Shown piece by piece: positions 1 through 11,910 of a DNA stretch of 64,000 bases. Made by a program: the position numbers and the translations under genes. How positions within the stretch are numbered: the first letter of the stretch is position 1; each line of letters begins with the position of its first letter. The notes under the pieces are model-generated. The model did not search any database, was not told the DNA's origin, and saw only the letters and a list, made by a program, of their open reading frames with translations. Source of the stretch: Membranipora membranacea (taxonomy: Eukaryota > Bryozoa > Gymnolaemata > Cheilostomatida > Membraniporidae); the NCBI GenBank assembly GCA_914767715.1, contig OU612068.1, positions 31,992,001-32,056,000 on the forward strand. The letters run 5' to 3'.

Positions 1-2208
1 GTGGCAATGTGCTGAATCTAAAACATTGGAAAATACAGAGTAATCAAATATTATCACACTATACCATGGTGATATCCTTGACTGTCAAAATTGTCCAGTC
101 CAATAGCAGCTGAAGTATTTGACCCAACGATATATGAATATCAAATAGTCTATTGGCTGATGAAAACCTCATCAATTGAAACTGAACTAACCAATGTGAC
201 AGTTTTGACATACAACAGTAAGAACGGCACTGGTATGTTTCATTAGTGATACCCTGTTTGTGTCTCTGCTTAAAAGAATAGGGGGTATATACTTCTAACG
301 CCAATCATCATTGGGTTGATTAACTGACCAGATAAAAAAGTATCAAGTAAGGACCACCATTCATAAAAAACCAAAGTCCTTAATAAAACAAATCGATTTG
401 ATCAAACCGTAGGGTCATAGTCAACTGCACATCCAACATAATATGTCATTATCTTCAAGTAAACTAGGAATTGACGATGGAGTAGATCTTGCTTTTGCAA
501 CTACATAATAACTCGCACTTACCAACAGAATATTTGTTTCTAGGCTCATTCTTACGTAGATCCAGTCAAACTCTGTCCCTCTAGCACCAGTCCAGAACGG
601 CAACAGTCTGTTGGGTAAATCACAAACATTAGGTCGGTTTATTCTTCAACCTTTTTTGTCATGATAAGAAAATATATTTGAACAATGTGCCTTTTACAGG
701 TTAGCCATGTTTTCTAGCAAAAAGCTGCCATCTATCAAAAGCAAAATACTTAAATAAGGAAGTACTATTCAGATACCGCAAAGTAATACCTAATGTTTTG
801 ATAGGATATGACTACTAACCTGGTCATGGCGAATTCAGCAGTTGCCCAACCTAATGCAGCACTGACAAACTTGATCGGACCTTTGACAGTCAGCTGATTC
901 ATAATGAAGCTGAGACCTATCAAGTCAGCTAGGTCTACTGAACACCTCAAAACCTCCTGGAAAATAATGTCAATATAAATATTGATGAGCCAATAATTAA
1001 TGTATCACTGTTGCTATGAATCCAACTATCTGTTTTTTGCAAGATAACTTGGTCAGTGAAGAAGAAAAAGTAGGAAGAAGACTGAACTGAACATAGTAAG
1101 AACAAATCAATAATAACAAACAATTCCTTACTATACACGGTTTAATAACCTGCGCAAACAATAAACACATATCATATACAATTTTAGATGTGTCTATGAG
1201 ACAGGTGATCCCTTGAAAAATTTGTTAGGTTTCGTGCAATCTTACAATTCAGTAGGCTATCAGACTCAAATTACACAGTATCATATACATATAACGGGAT
1301 GTTCAATAAACAACAACAGTAGCTGCTTATTTTCAAACATACTGGCTGTACTAAACTTACTCCAACCACATCAGAGTTTTCTCCTTCTGTTTCAGGAAAA
1401 AATGTCGCTAGTATTAACATCTTGACAAACTGGACTAAAAAGTACATTGCTCCTGCCTGAATACATTTCCAATGCGCACTATATTCACCTCTGCAATATA
1501 AATATTTTTTATTAGTTAAGATGATTGTCCTTATATGTTATTAGTATGATTGTCCTTATTTGGACTGACAACAAGTTTTATTATGATGAAAATGGGACAG
1601 ATACCTTGAAAATCGATGTATAAATGAGTATGATTATGTGAAACCTGCATAGAAGGTACAGGCTGACAACATGTTGGAGCTGAGACCAAAAATTAGCTGA
1701 ATGTCAAGATTGTATTAATTCTGGAGAAAGGAACCAGTACCAGTACTAGCATCCATTGATATATAGAAGCGTTGAAATCAAAACATCAGAGTGAGTTTAC
1801 TGCACTGCTGTTCGCTGCATAGAAAGTTGACAGAGCAATATCCCTCTATTCTATATATGGGACAGGACAGATCAATGAATTTAACAGGGAGTTCATTGAA
1901 CAGACAGGGTGAGTGAGCAGTCACAACGAATAGTCACTGACTGACTAGAGTATATAAGTTTGCATAAATAGGGACGACAATAAAATAACAATATATTTAT
2001 TATTTTATATATATATATATATATATATATTATATCAAATCAAGGAGTTAGCGAACTCCTTGAATTGATTATATGAAGAACAATAGCACGGTTTAATACA
2101 TAATTTTGTCAATGATGATTGGGCTACTTACAAACTAGCCGCTTTATATGTTATTGCAGTCGGTACATAAGCTAGAGCAAGACAGTTGATGAGATGGAAC
2201 ATTGTCAT
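1..2208 (-). CDS. TMEM147: TMEM147 homologue, 5' five exons (3' end beyond the window)
   Basis: TMEM147 is a multi-pass ER membrane protein linked to the translocon and Nicalin-NOMO complex. Exons in transcript order are 2208-2132, 1490-1361, 956-820, 607-523 and 17-1, the last leaving the window. All introns are GT-AG and phase is kept (77, 130, 137 and 85 nt). The peptide starts [16 protein letters not shown] and carries family signatures such as the [11 protein letters not shown] stretch, [14 protein letters not shown] and [15 protein letters not shown]. The last exon opens IQHIAT, where the family has a similar VHYIVA block. The start ATG lies only about 75 bp from the left end of the MULE transposon, so its promoter must be very short or overlap the transposon terminus. 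Recognition is firm for exons 1-4 and inferred for exon 5. Confidence 0.9.
2005..2031. repeat. (TA)n microsatellite
   Basis: An alternating TA run lies in the first intron of the TMEM147 gene, between exon 1 (2132) and exon 2 (1490). The rest of that intron shows nothing recognisable. Confidence 0.85.
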
Positions 2209-2284
2209 CGTGACTGCAAATGAAGAGCTCTTCTTTTAATGAAATATCAGAAATGAATTTTCTTCACCGGATATAACCTAGTCT

Positions 2285-2580
2285 GAAATATCGAATCTAC
2301 GACATTTAGACCCAACAATCTAGACCCAACCAAATAGACCCACTACAAAATAGACCCAATACAAAATAAACCCACTACAAACTAGACCCAGAACAAACTA
2401 GACCCAATTTATCACGATTGACAAAGGCTGCAAAATCAAGTCTATACTCTCATAAAAGCTCTTTCTTGATTGGCCATGTTTTTTAATCTTTCTTTTCCCA
2501 CACCACCAGCTAAGCCCAAAGTTTTCATTGGTTGAATACTTGTTACCAAAAAGACCCAACTATTTCATTGGTTCTTAACT
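2285..2580 (+). repeat. Left terminal inverted repeat of the MULE element
   Basis: It contains seven or eight copies of a TAGACCC(A/T)-type unit spaced 12-16 bp apart between 2309 and 2410. A unique stretch with AAGTCTATAC and TTGGCCA follows, then another AGACCCAA unit near 2550 and TTTCATTGG. The same order appears in reverse complement at 9791-10085, roughly 70-75% alike by eye. Confidence 0.75.
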
Positions 2581-3069
2581 AACTATAGTACTGGGTGATA
2601 AACTTCATGCTTTGATCAGGGAGTTACAGTTACAGTTTCAAACTCCTTGCTGTGATCAACATTATTATCCCGAAAGGCAATTTATCATTAGAGGGGATTG
2701 TCCTCTTTATATGCATGGGTAGGAAATTTCAAATTTAGAAAATGCTTTCATACCAATAATCAGGGAGGGAATGATTTTTTCAGTTTTCACAATAAATTCA
2801 GACAACTATTTGTTAAACCAAACCTAGATAATTTCAATCAAGGAGTATAAGAAACAGCCAAAACAAAAACATGTCCACCAAAGTTTATGATGGAACTTCT
2901 GTCGTTGACGCAATCTTGCTCAGACACTGATTTGAGCAAGGAGAATTCTCTCTGCTCAGATCAAAACTTTAAAATCCTTGGTTCAAGTATGTGAAAAAAC
3001 CTGTTGTTGTCAAAGTTTATCTCAGTCTTTTAACTAACATGTGAGTGAGTCAACTGTGGAGGACGAGAC

Positions 3070-3800
3070 TACAAAAATCGTCCACCCTGACATCACTACA
3101 TGGATTTAAACCTTCTCACTCATAGAATGCAAACTGTAACCTCTGGTAGCAATGTATCAACACAGGGCTGCATACTCTCTATTATTCTGTTTTCCATGTA
3201 TGTTGAGACAATGAAAACAACACTTTACTCTTTCTCCATACTAAAATACACTGATGATACACTCAAATTCGAAAATACATATAAAGGGGAAACATATACA
3301 AGCTGAGATTACCAACATCACCTCCTGGTGTGATGAAAACCACCTACTCATTAACCCCAGTAACAAATTCACAAATCACTGACATGAACTCAACCCAGAT
3401 CCACTCATCATCACACAAAATTGCATTGAACGAGTCCAGAAGTACAAATATCTGGATACTTTTGTCACTTTGAAACTTCAATTTACTGCCAGTACAAATC
3501 TCGTCGCATAGCGATTATATAATGAGGCAGCCGTATATCAAAGTTTGGTGTCACCCCTAAGACAATGAAACTTGCCGACAGCAAATTTATTGAGTGCGTC
3601 TTCTTTTTCCATCTGGCAATCACCTTTGAACTTTATGAATCCCGACTCAAAACAATAGTATATACATACATATATATATATTCTATCAGTTATCCTGACT
3701 GTATATAGCCCAAAGCTATCGATTTTATTGCATGAGTGATTCAATTGTATTTAGGCAACAGGTTGTAGTGTGATGATGAAAATGGGGCAGCTGAAATAAA
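3070..3800 (+). pseudogene. Degenerate LINE reverse-transcriptase fragment
   Basis: The open stretch at 3100-3306 encodes recognisable reverse-transcriptase motifs: a degenerate QGCILS block (normally PQGCxLSP) and KYTDDTLKF, a variant of the YADD active site. Downstream in the same direction, with stops, come WCDENHLLIN and IERVQKYKYL, matching the thumb region of L2/CR1/Rex-like LINEs. The end resembles a LINE 3' tail (AAATAAAG near 3795). It is inserted inside the MULE element and has no intact frame. Confidence 0.65.
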
Positions 3801-4022
3801 GCTAATCCATCTGTCTATATATTTTACTTTTTGCTTCAATTAACGCATAAGGTTAAATTCCTGCAATTAACTTCTGAGTCAAGACATATTTTATATCAGA
3901 ATCTCACTGTATTATGTAATATCAACATTGATCTACAGTTCATTGAACCAACAAGTGGTGGTTTAGTTTTTGCAAAAACAAATTATTGTTTTAACAGATT
4001 CCAGGAACAGGTTGAGACGCAT

Positions 4023-6863
4023 TTATAAAATACTATTGGCACCATGTCTCCACAGTCTCTGCCAGTTCAGGTCTCTTTGATAGTTATCCCATGCCTGCTT
4101 TAGGGCGGCATCGCTAGCTACGTATTTCTTCAGATGCTTGTTCACTTTAACATTATTTTCCACCAATGTTTGAACAGTTTTAGTTGTCTCCGACTCGATC
4201 CTCAGCACTTCCAACAACTCCCACAGCACCAGGTTTGGCTTGCCAGCATTTCTATTCAGTTTATTGTGCCATCCTATAAGCAGTCGCAAATTCCACATAA
4301 ATTTCTATTATTACATTTTCATAATGCGTAACAATATTCACGCATAAGTTTATCTATTGTGGTCCTCTTCAACATTCATTCTAGGGTAGATAGGGTTAAG
4401 AAACGCATTTACCAAAAGACTGCAATTGTGCTAGCATTGCTGTAATTGGAAATCTTTTTAATTATTAACAAAATGAATATATATATATATTCATATCGAT
4501 GATAGCCACGCTTTAATGTGGAGTAAAACAAGGCTGTATGTCAGTTTAAAATCTTACCTTCTAGGGAGTTGTTGGTTCGAGTTGTGCTCCTGAACACTAC
4601 CCAGTCTGCCACCCTTTGGAACCATGTGGCTTCCATGTACTCCAATAGCTGGTCACAGTTGACATTGTTGAGAGCCAGACTGTCTCTCCTTAGTTGAGGA
4701 ATGGCCTCGTTTGTGACAACATCTTTAGGAAGAACAGCCAGGCCCATCACTCACCTGACAAACCTCGTCACATCATCATTTATGTTGTATTTTACAATCT
4801 GTAGAAAGGCACAACAATAGGTATTTACAAAGCAAACTTGATTTCATAGGCGACCCAAAAATGATTTAAATGCTCATAGACCATGTCCCCTGCCTCTTTC
4901 TATTTCCATTGCGCCTACACTCAAGATCCTTGACTGAAGAGGTAGTTCAGGTAGAATCTGGAATTTGGCAATTGATAGTTAGATGATTTATGATGTTATA
5001 CTATAAGTAAGTTATGGTACTAATGGCTTGTGTGACAACTAACAAAAATTATGATAACTCTGGTGAAAGTTATGACTATATTTCCAAAACATAATAACCA
5101 GCTCACAATGTATACTTTGGACTTTTCTCCTGTTTGCCTGACGGAAGTGAAACAGGCAGCCTTGTCTGTCACAGGCTGGGAGAACACTCCGTAGAGCTGG
5201 CCAAAGTCCTGTCTCAAAGTCGGCAATTATTCTGCGTACCTTCTCCACATTCTTGCTGTCTCTAATGACAGACAGCACTTCATTGAGAACCTGTAATGGT
5301 AACAAAATGTTAAATCATTATAGATAGTTTACTGAGCTCTTATTTATCCCTCAATTCGGAGTTGTCTCCTCTCCAGTTTGGTACTTTTAGCCCACGCCGC
5401 ATATGAAAAACCTGCTGAAAGAGGGTTATCTTGAAAACCACTTATGTGAGGATAATAATGAGTTTTGATTCAGAGTCTGCACCATTGAAAACCCCGTTAG
5501 ACAGGATTTCCAAATCATTGGAGGCTTGAATGTTGATAAATCTTAATTTTAGTGACGCAGCTCATGAAAAGTTCTGCCAAATTGTCCGCAAAACAGGCAT
5601 AAAATGCTAAAATTGACTATCGAAATACTTAAATTATTTCTCAAACTATGTCCATATGAGTTTTCAATGCTGCAGATTCTGAATCAAAAATAGTTTTTAT
5701 CCTACTATAAGCGGTTGTCAAGATAACCCTCTTTTCAGCAGGTTTTTCCTATGCGGTGTGGGTTAAAAGTACCAAAATGGAGAGAGGACAACTCCGAATT
5801 GAGGCCTAAATCAGAGCTCAGAAAACTGTCTATTCATCAGCCTGAACACCAATTAATGATTCAGTCAAACAATAGTGGCAACTTGTCTATATATCGAACT
5901 ATGATAACTTCAATGTAGACAATGATTTTTATGGAACTCCGAGAATATTCTTTTTTAACTTCATACTTTCTTTTGAGCTGACCAAAGTCACACGGGCGAC
6001 AAACAAGACCATGCCATTGAAAAAATATAATTCAAATTAAAAAGAAAAATACAAAATTAAAAGAATGATGAAGATACTGTGACAATTTTTTATCAGATAG
6101 GTGCCATACTTTGAACTCCTGCGTCACAAAATCCGGTAATTATTTTACTGTGCCGAAAATTAAGATTAATCGATTTTTATTCAGTTTTATAACACAAAGT
6201 ATCAAAGTTTTAAATAGTGCCAATGTGACGATCAAATGACAGATTGTAATCTGTCTGTGTCATAATTACCAAATTAAAATAACTTAAAATTCATAATCCA
6301 AAGGGAGTGGTCTACTCAATATCGATGAAAGAACAACACCTAAATTGTAATATGCATACAACTGTATGTGTGCGCTTACTAAATCCAGGGTAGCAAATAA
6401 AATGGAAGAATATTGATAGCAAGGTGTGCTCACCCTTTCATAATCCTGTGTGCTTTTTCCCAACATCAGTAAATATATACCAGGAACTTGGACATTCTGG
6501 GCCAAAAAGATGTTGATGGTGAACAGTTGGACAAATGGGGGCTCACAATCTTAAACGTTCCGTCCATCCACCTGCAAAGTTATTATTAAAACAAATTAGT
6601 TGCAGGGAGGCACCTGATTCACAACACCAAGATGCTGAAGCATGAGAATGTAGTGAAAAGGTTTGAATTGTTTTTTTATGAATAGAAATAAAAAATGTTA
6701 ACCAGTATGGCAGCCATGCTATAAAACCAACCACTCACCACAACTCAGCTGCAGCAAGCATGCCTATTTGGTCTGAGGTTCCCATGAGAATGTGTCTGTT
6801 CATTCTCCCATTGTCTATGTCAACCCAAATGTCACTCAGGATGAATGCCGGGTCTCTAGGCAT
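4023..6863 (-). pseudogene. MULE transposase gene, spliced, inactivated
   Basis: Five exons are visible in transcript order: 6863-6739, 6571-6434, 5290-5116, 4798-4558 and 4273-4023. They encode the MULE transposase domain in order: WWMDGTFKIV, PPFVQLFTINIFL, a block with ADFETGLWPALRSVLP and GCLFHFRQA, and TNNSLEGWHNKLN split precisely by a GTAAGA donor at 4557. The DGTFK Asp and the ADFE Asp of the catalytic core are retained. Lesions are a one-base loss in a C run (plus-strand G run 6537-6541) causing a frameshift, an in-frame TGA at 4751-4753 after FVR, and a phase mismatch between exons 3 and 4. The C-terminal end after 4100 is no longer family-like. Exons upstream of 6863 were not found. 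Confidence 0.85.
5323..5830. mobile_element. Foldback MITE, copy 1 (508 bp)
   Basis: Its ends read GATAGTTTACTGAGCTCT on the left and AGAGCTCAGAAAACTGTC (after CTAAATC) on the right, flanked by TA on both sides. The arms extend through TTCGGAGTTG...AACCCACGCCGCAT (left) and its complement (right), so almost the whole element can fold on itself. It lies in an intron of the MULE transposase gene. Two relatives are at 22565 and 48906. No coding capacity is seen. Confidence 0.9.
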
Positions 6864-9790
6864 CTGCAAACATAATCATATTGCTTCCTTGCACTTCACA
6901 TTAATGACTGAACATTCAACATTTACATTTATTTCAATCTGAATAGATTTTCGTTGTAAAGGTAGTGGGTAACTCTCATTCTGATGGCTGGCTTAGTTTT
7001 TCTTCCGTCGAAAAGTTCATTGTTTATCTGCTCAAGAAGTTGAGGTAATTCTCCTACACTCCTTGATCTGCTCACACTTTGTTAATCAACTCATGGTTGT
7101 CAAAATCACATAACAGCTGAGTTATCCCACCACAGACCATCACCACTGTAGAGGACATGAGAACCGTATACTTTCCATAATTTAATTGAGCCACTTAAAC
7201 TACAAACATATATAAATATCTACCTTCTATGATATCATCATCAATCTTGATTTGCACTTTCCCTTCCAACATTGGTTGAAGATCGTTCTCTTATTCTTCT
7301 GAAAAACATACTTTGACATTCATTAAATCTACGTTTGGCTCAGCTTCATAAAATCAATCCTTTATAACCGTTTTTGGTCGCTGTTGACTTTTTAAGTGAG
7401 CTTGGAGAAGGGCACAGGCCAACAGATTGGCTGAAAAGTGCTCTGTGGATGTGTTGTAAGCAGAATTTGGTTGGCAGACATAATTGGCTGGTTTTATTAT
7501 TCACTGTTATTTCGTCGCTTTTCTAGTCTTGGTGTTTCTCTGGGCAGAACGAAAAAAATTGCTGATTCATTTTGTTATCAATCGATTATTCATGTGTATT
7601 TTTAATAGTTAAGACCAGATAGCAAGTAAAAAAACAGTCCATCTTAATGACAGTGTCGGATATAAAGATATTTGCATAAGATGGTAACGAGAAACCCTAT
7701 GATAATGAGCGCGCTTCGAACTGTTGCAGGTCTATGGTAGTACAATGTTGATATTCTGCTCTCGGATGGAATGTGTTATATTCACAAATGGAAATTTTAT
7801 AATGTTCATATTGGTACATATGGCAACAATCACTACACAAAGTATCTTGGGTCTCGGCCAACTTACAACCATGTACATGGAGAGTATATTATATCCATAT
7901 ATACAGACAGAGATGATTAATACTTTCAGTCTCATTTTATGAAAAGCGTTCAGGAAAAATATTTTGCAGGTCAAACAGACAGGGCACACAACTATAGAAG
8001 AAGACAGTCCCTCAAAAGTATGATGTATGAGTCTGAGTATTATTCAAGATGGACCACATAAGTACTAAGCTTGTTTCTCAAATCAATGATCAATGAAAAC
8101 TCTAATTTGTTAACCAGATAGAAAATTCTGTGCTTAAGGCACATAGCTCTTTCACATTTGTAGCGCCCCAAAATCTGATGACATGCAGTTGTTTAGCTGA
8201 GATTTTAATTGAAAATTGCTAGAATTAATCTCTGGTTGATCAATGCTGAGATGAATGACAAAAGAGCAAAATATGTTTTGAGCGATGAGCTCATTGTTTT
8301 GAGTAAGGATATCGCTCAAAAGAACCCTTCCCTGGTAACTAAATATGTAATGATGTATTTTAGTGCTAGCTGATCCTGTTTATTTGTGTTCCTCACAAAA
8401 AGGCTATAGTTCTGAGACCTATTGTTTATCCTTGGTGTCTAGGGTCACTAGCTCCAGAGAAACCCAGAGCCACTGATCCGTACAATCATAGCAGAATCTC
8501 CCACAAGAAGCTGAGCACTCATGCTGCAAACAATATAAAGATCATGATTAAACTTGGTCAGATATTCCCACTGGAGCTGGAGGCGAAAAAAATAAACGAA
8601 GGGAACAGGCGGTCGCCTCTAAGTAAGCATTGATGATTATCATGATTGAGTCTTAGTTTTAAGTCTCCTTTCCGGCTGAGGCAGTGGGCAACTCCTTACA
8701 AAAGGTGTTTTATCTAGTTTATTCATATAATAGAATGTCCAGCTCTGTTTTAAAATTAGAAAAAATAAGCCAAGTAACTCTCAAAAAGTGCAGCCCAAAT
8801 ATACAGGGAAGGATATACAAGAAGAACTGCCTTGATTTCTGCCCAGTTTTAAATGTAATGGGGGAGGTTGGAGATGTCCATAACTCGGGCGATGTGGGTT
8901 GGTGTGGGTTTGAATAGCGGAGATTGATATAAATTGTGATACAAAAATAAATTCCATTTAAATTAAATATACTACGTAAAAGATTACCGAGGGAAAATTA
9001 CACATCCACATTTAAAAATTAGATTTCCATGGTGATTATCAAGTCTATTAGGCGTCCATTGCTTGCAAACTCGGTATCAGCTTGCCTTGTCTCCTCAAAG
9101 GTTTTAAGTCCGGATGGTGTTCCGTTTATGTTTTCCTGTCAGGTGCTTTGCTTCGTGTTCGCTGAATCACCTGGTTAAGAGCTTAGAGAAGTGAGGAGCT
9201 CACAACTTAATGTTTTCAAAAAAATCAAAAAAAATCTTGCTGTACATGAATATTTTTCTGTCGAGCAATTTGTTACGTGCCAACCATATTTATGCAAATA
9301 GAGTGTTAACCAACAATAAAAAATTCATTGGCATCTGCAGACGAGTTGTACGTTGAGCATTCAGTAGTCACTATAACACAGCTTGCCTTCCATTTTACAT
9401 TTAGTCCCGTCAATATAAATATAATTGAAGGAAATACAAGCCGTACACTCACCAGTACCTAACAGCATGCTCATCAATATCCAATCGACCACCTTTAATA
9501 AATATCAATATTATTATGATAATAACATTATCCTTTTAATGAAATTACTTGTTTTAAAATATGGCCAAAAGAGAAAAAAATGCCACACCAGTCATTCAGC
9601 TTAATTTCTATTTTCAATGCCGCATTCATGTTTCAACTGTCAAACGTATTGCATGATATTTTTTTAAGCAAAGAGTAACAGTTTTAAGTATGTTTTTATT
9701 TTTGTAAGTTTTCTACCCATTCATAAACTGGGGACAACCTCTACAATCTATGTGTGGTCTATAGCTGGAATGCAAAAAACAAAAAAATAA
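6864..9790. other. Internal MULE region with no recognised gene
   Basis: This interval should hold the transposase N-terminus and 5' region. I see no convincing zinc-finger or other exon. A short minus-strand open piece around 6950-7065 (GELPQLLEQINNELFDGRKT) may be coding, but no family match comes to mind. The rest is AT-rich without open frames longer than about 85 codons. Confidence 0.4.
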
Positions 9791-10085
9791 TCTGATAGCC
9801 AATGAAATTGCTGGGTCTATTTGGTTACCCGTATTCAGCCAATCATTGCAATGGGTCTAAATAATTGGGTTGGTAAAAGCAAAATGTGTAAATGTGGCCA
9901 ATCAGGAGATAGCTATCACATGTGTATAGACTTGTTTTGCAGTCTTTATCAACCGTAATATATTGGGTCTAATTTGTTCTGGGTCTAGTTTGTAGTGGGT
10001 CTAATTTGTATTGGGTTTTTTTGTTTGGGTCTAATTTGTTATGGGTCTATCTGCATGGGTCTAATTGTCGCAATACCGAAATATC
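9791..10085 (-). repeat. Right terminal inverted repeat of the MULE element
   Basis: This is the reverse-complement counterpart of 2285-2580. TGGGTCTA units recur between about 9960 and 10066 (TGGGTCTAATTTG, TGGGTCTAGTTTG and similar). The inner part keeps GTATAGACTTG, TGGCCAATCAGG and CCAATGAAA in mirrored order. Confidence 0.75.
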
Positions 10086-11910
10086 ATAGTCCAGACATAT
10101 TTCGTATCCACAAAGATACCGATGAAATAATTAACAGATACTTTTTCCTGCAGACAATTATATCTTTAACACAGGAGGTAATAAATCCATTGCTCCAATC
10201 CGCCATTTGCTAAAACTCAAATAAATTTGATTGGACAGAACAGTTTTCAAGAGGCAAAAGTGAACTCCATGCAGCTTAGTATCACCACTTCATGTTAACA
10301 TGCTCCACAAATGGTCATTGTCTATGGATCATGTCATATAAACTTAGCATTAAAAATACAATGTCTGTTTTTATTATGTTGAGTCAGACTCAACATAATA
10401 ATAAAAACAGACATTCCTGTCAAGTTTTTAATTTGTATAATAATTTTTTAGTTCTACCAATACCTATATAATATTAATAATGACAGAAGTTGTTTGTCAA
10501 TGGAACTGGCGAACTCAAGTAAAGCTACACTATAGTCAAAGTGTCATTCACTGTGTTAGACCATACATGACAAGTAGGTAGACCCAGAAATCAGGAGGTC
10601 TCCACGGACAAACTCCTAACCCGGAATACGGCTCTGCGCCCCAGACTAGAGTGTCGGAGCAATTCAGCCCTTGTTTGTCATATTTCTAAGCCAAAAGTTG
10701 AGCTTTCATATTATGAACTGCATCATTTTACCTGTTTTTACATACAAGCAGTAATTGTAATAAGCAATTACATAGTAATATGCACGGCTGAGATAGGAAA
10801 ACATAGTTTCCCTTGCAAAAAGAAAGCTTAAAAAGTTTTCTGGGTAAACGAAGCTGAAAAAGGGAGATAGGGAGGGGGTGGAAAAAGACCCTAGAAAACT
10901 GGGAGGCTCCCTACCAAAAAGGGAGACTTGTCAGGTATGTGTTAGACCGTATAGAAAGCGGATGACACCATTCTCCCTGATGACACAGTGGGCTTACACT
11001 TCTTACTATACTTCTAATTGTTGTTGTACTCACTTTTTGCTATTTGTCTTTTACAAACCCAGTACAGGCCTTTTTATGGAAATGATTGTCACTGATTGTT
11101 CCAACAAATATACATACCTTACTAACTGTACAAGTTTGATAGCCCAACTATGTCAACCAGGTCCAGTTGTAATGATGTGATAGATACCAGTTTTAGCCTT
11201 GCATCCCCTGTATGCTGGTATCTTGACCCCCATGATAGGCCTATGATGTGTTATCTTATACAATATTCTACAGTGTGCTATGCTAATAGTGGGCCTAATA
11301 CTAGTTAGATAATTGACAGAATATTCCGACCAGTCCCTTGACCCTTCGCAACATTACCTCATTACATAGGTTTTTATTCATATTGCCTATAAATTCTAGC
11401 TTTGAACACTCTACTACCTTGAATGACAGGTAGTTACAGTTAAAGTACCTAGTAAAAATTATGCATCAAACAGCCCGGTATATGATTGGCATTCAGTTTA
11501 TTTTGTATTTATTATGCCCCAATAAAAGCCTCTATCACTTCTCTAGTAGGAACTGCGCAAGAAATTGGCGTGGCCTCATGAAGGATATCTAGTGTCCTGT
11601 TTTGGTAACAGGAATTGCAGTTGTTAAAAAGAGGTCCAACAAAGTTAGGCTCGACCCCAGTGAACAACTGATAGGCCTAGGTAAAGCTTTCCAAGCTGCA
11701 GCCTACTGCATGTGTTCATGATATTATTTAGGGTTAGGAAGGAAGACCTACGAATAATGTGACTGGAATTACAGTATTGTAAATATTGGATTCTTAATGA
11801 TGCAATTTATAATAATGAACCTGTTATTTTAGTTATCCTACATATGCTGTAACAGGAGTATAACCTCGGATCAGGCTTGGCCTTGTGATCACAAGACTTA
11901 GGATACAATC
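10086..11910. other. Intergenic region upstream of SPT6
   Basis: No gene is recognised. A strong hairpin is at 10360-10415. Small open frames here (for example 10878-11180) have no splice context or family resemblance. The stretch must contain the SPT6 promoter and 5' UTR, but no TATA box or initiator stands out. Confidence 0.5.
10360..10415. repeat. Hairpin-forming inverted repeat
   Basis: The left arm begins AATGTCTGTTTTTATTATG and ends TTGAGTC. The right arm begins GACTCAACATAATAATAAA and ends CAGACATT. They pair almost perfectly with one 3-bp bulge and a minimal loop. Confidence 0.8.

Larger units (their letters stand above)
2285..10085 (-). mobile_element. MULE-type DNA transposon, about 7.8 kb, decayed
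   Basis: Two long imperfect inverted repeats (2285-2580 and 9791-10085) enclose a minus-strand spliced gene for a MULE-domain transposase. The outer ends are related: GAAATATCGA on the left, GATATTTCGG as the reverse complement on the right. The termini contain runs of TAGACCCA-like units. Later insertions are nested inside: a LINE fragment at 3070-3800 and a foldback MITE at 5323-5830. No clean 8-11 bp target duplication is visible; both flanks only share TAGTC next to the ends. Transposase lesions show the copy is dead. Linking these inverted repeats to this transposase is inference from their symmetrical placement. Confidence 0.7.

Noticed and set aside
1213-1425. Plus-strand open frame at the TMEM147 locus
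   Set aside because: It overlaps the antisense of TMEM147 exon 2, which has better splice and family support.
10878-11180. 100-codon plus-strand open frame upstream of SPT6
   Set aside because: No domain, no signal peptide, no splice context and no codon pattern like the real exons; probably chance.
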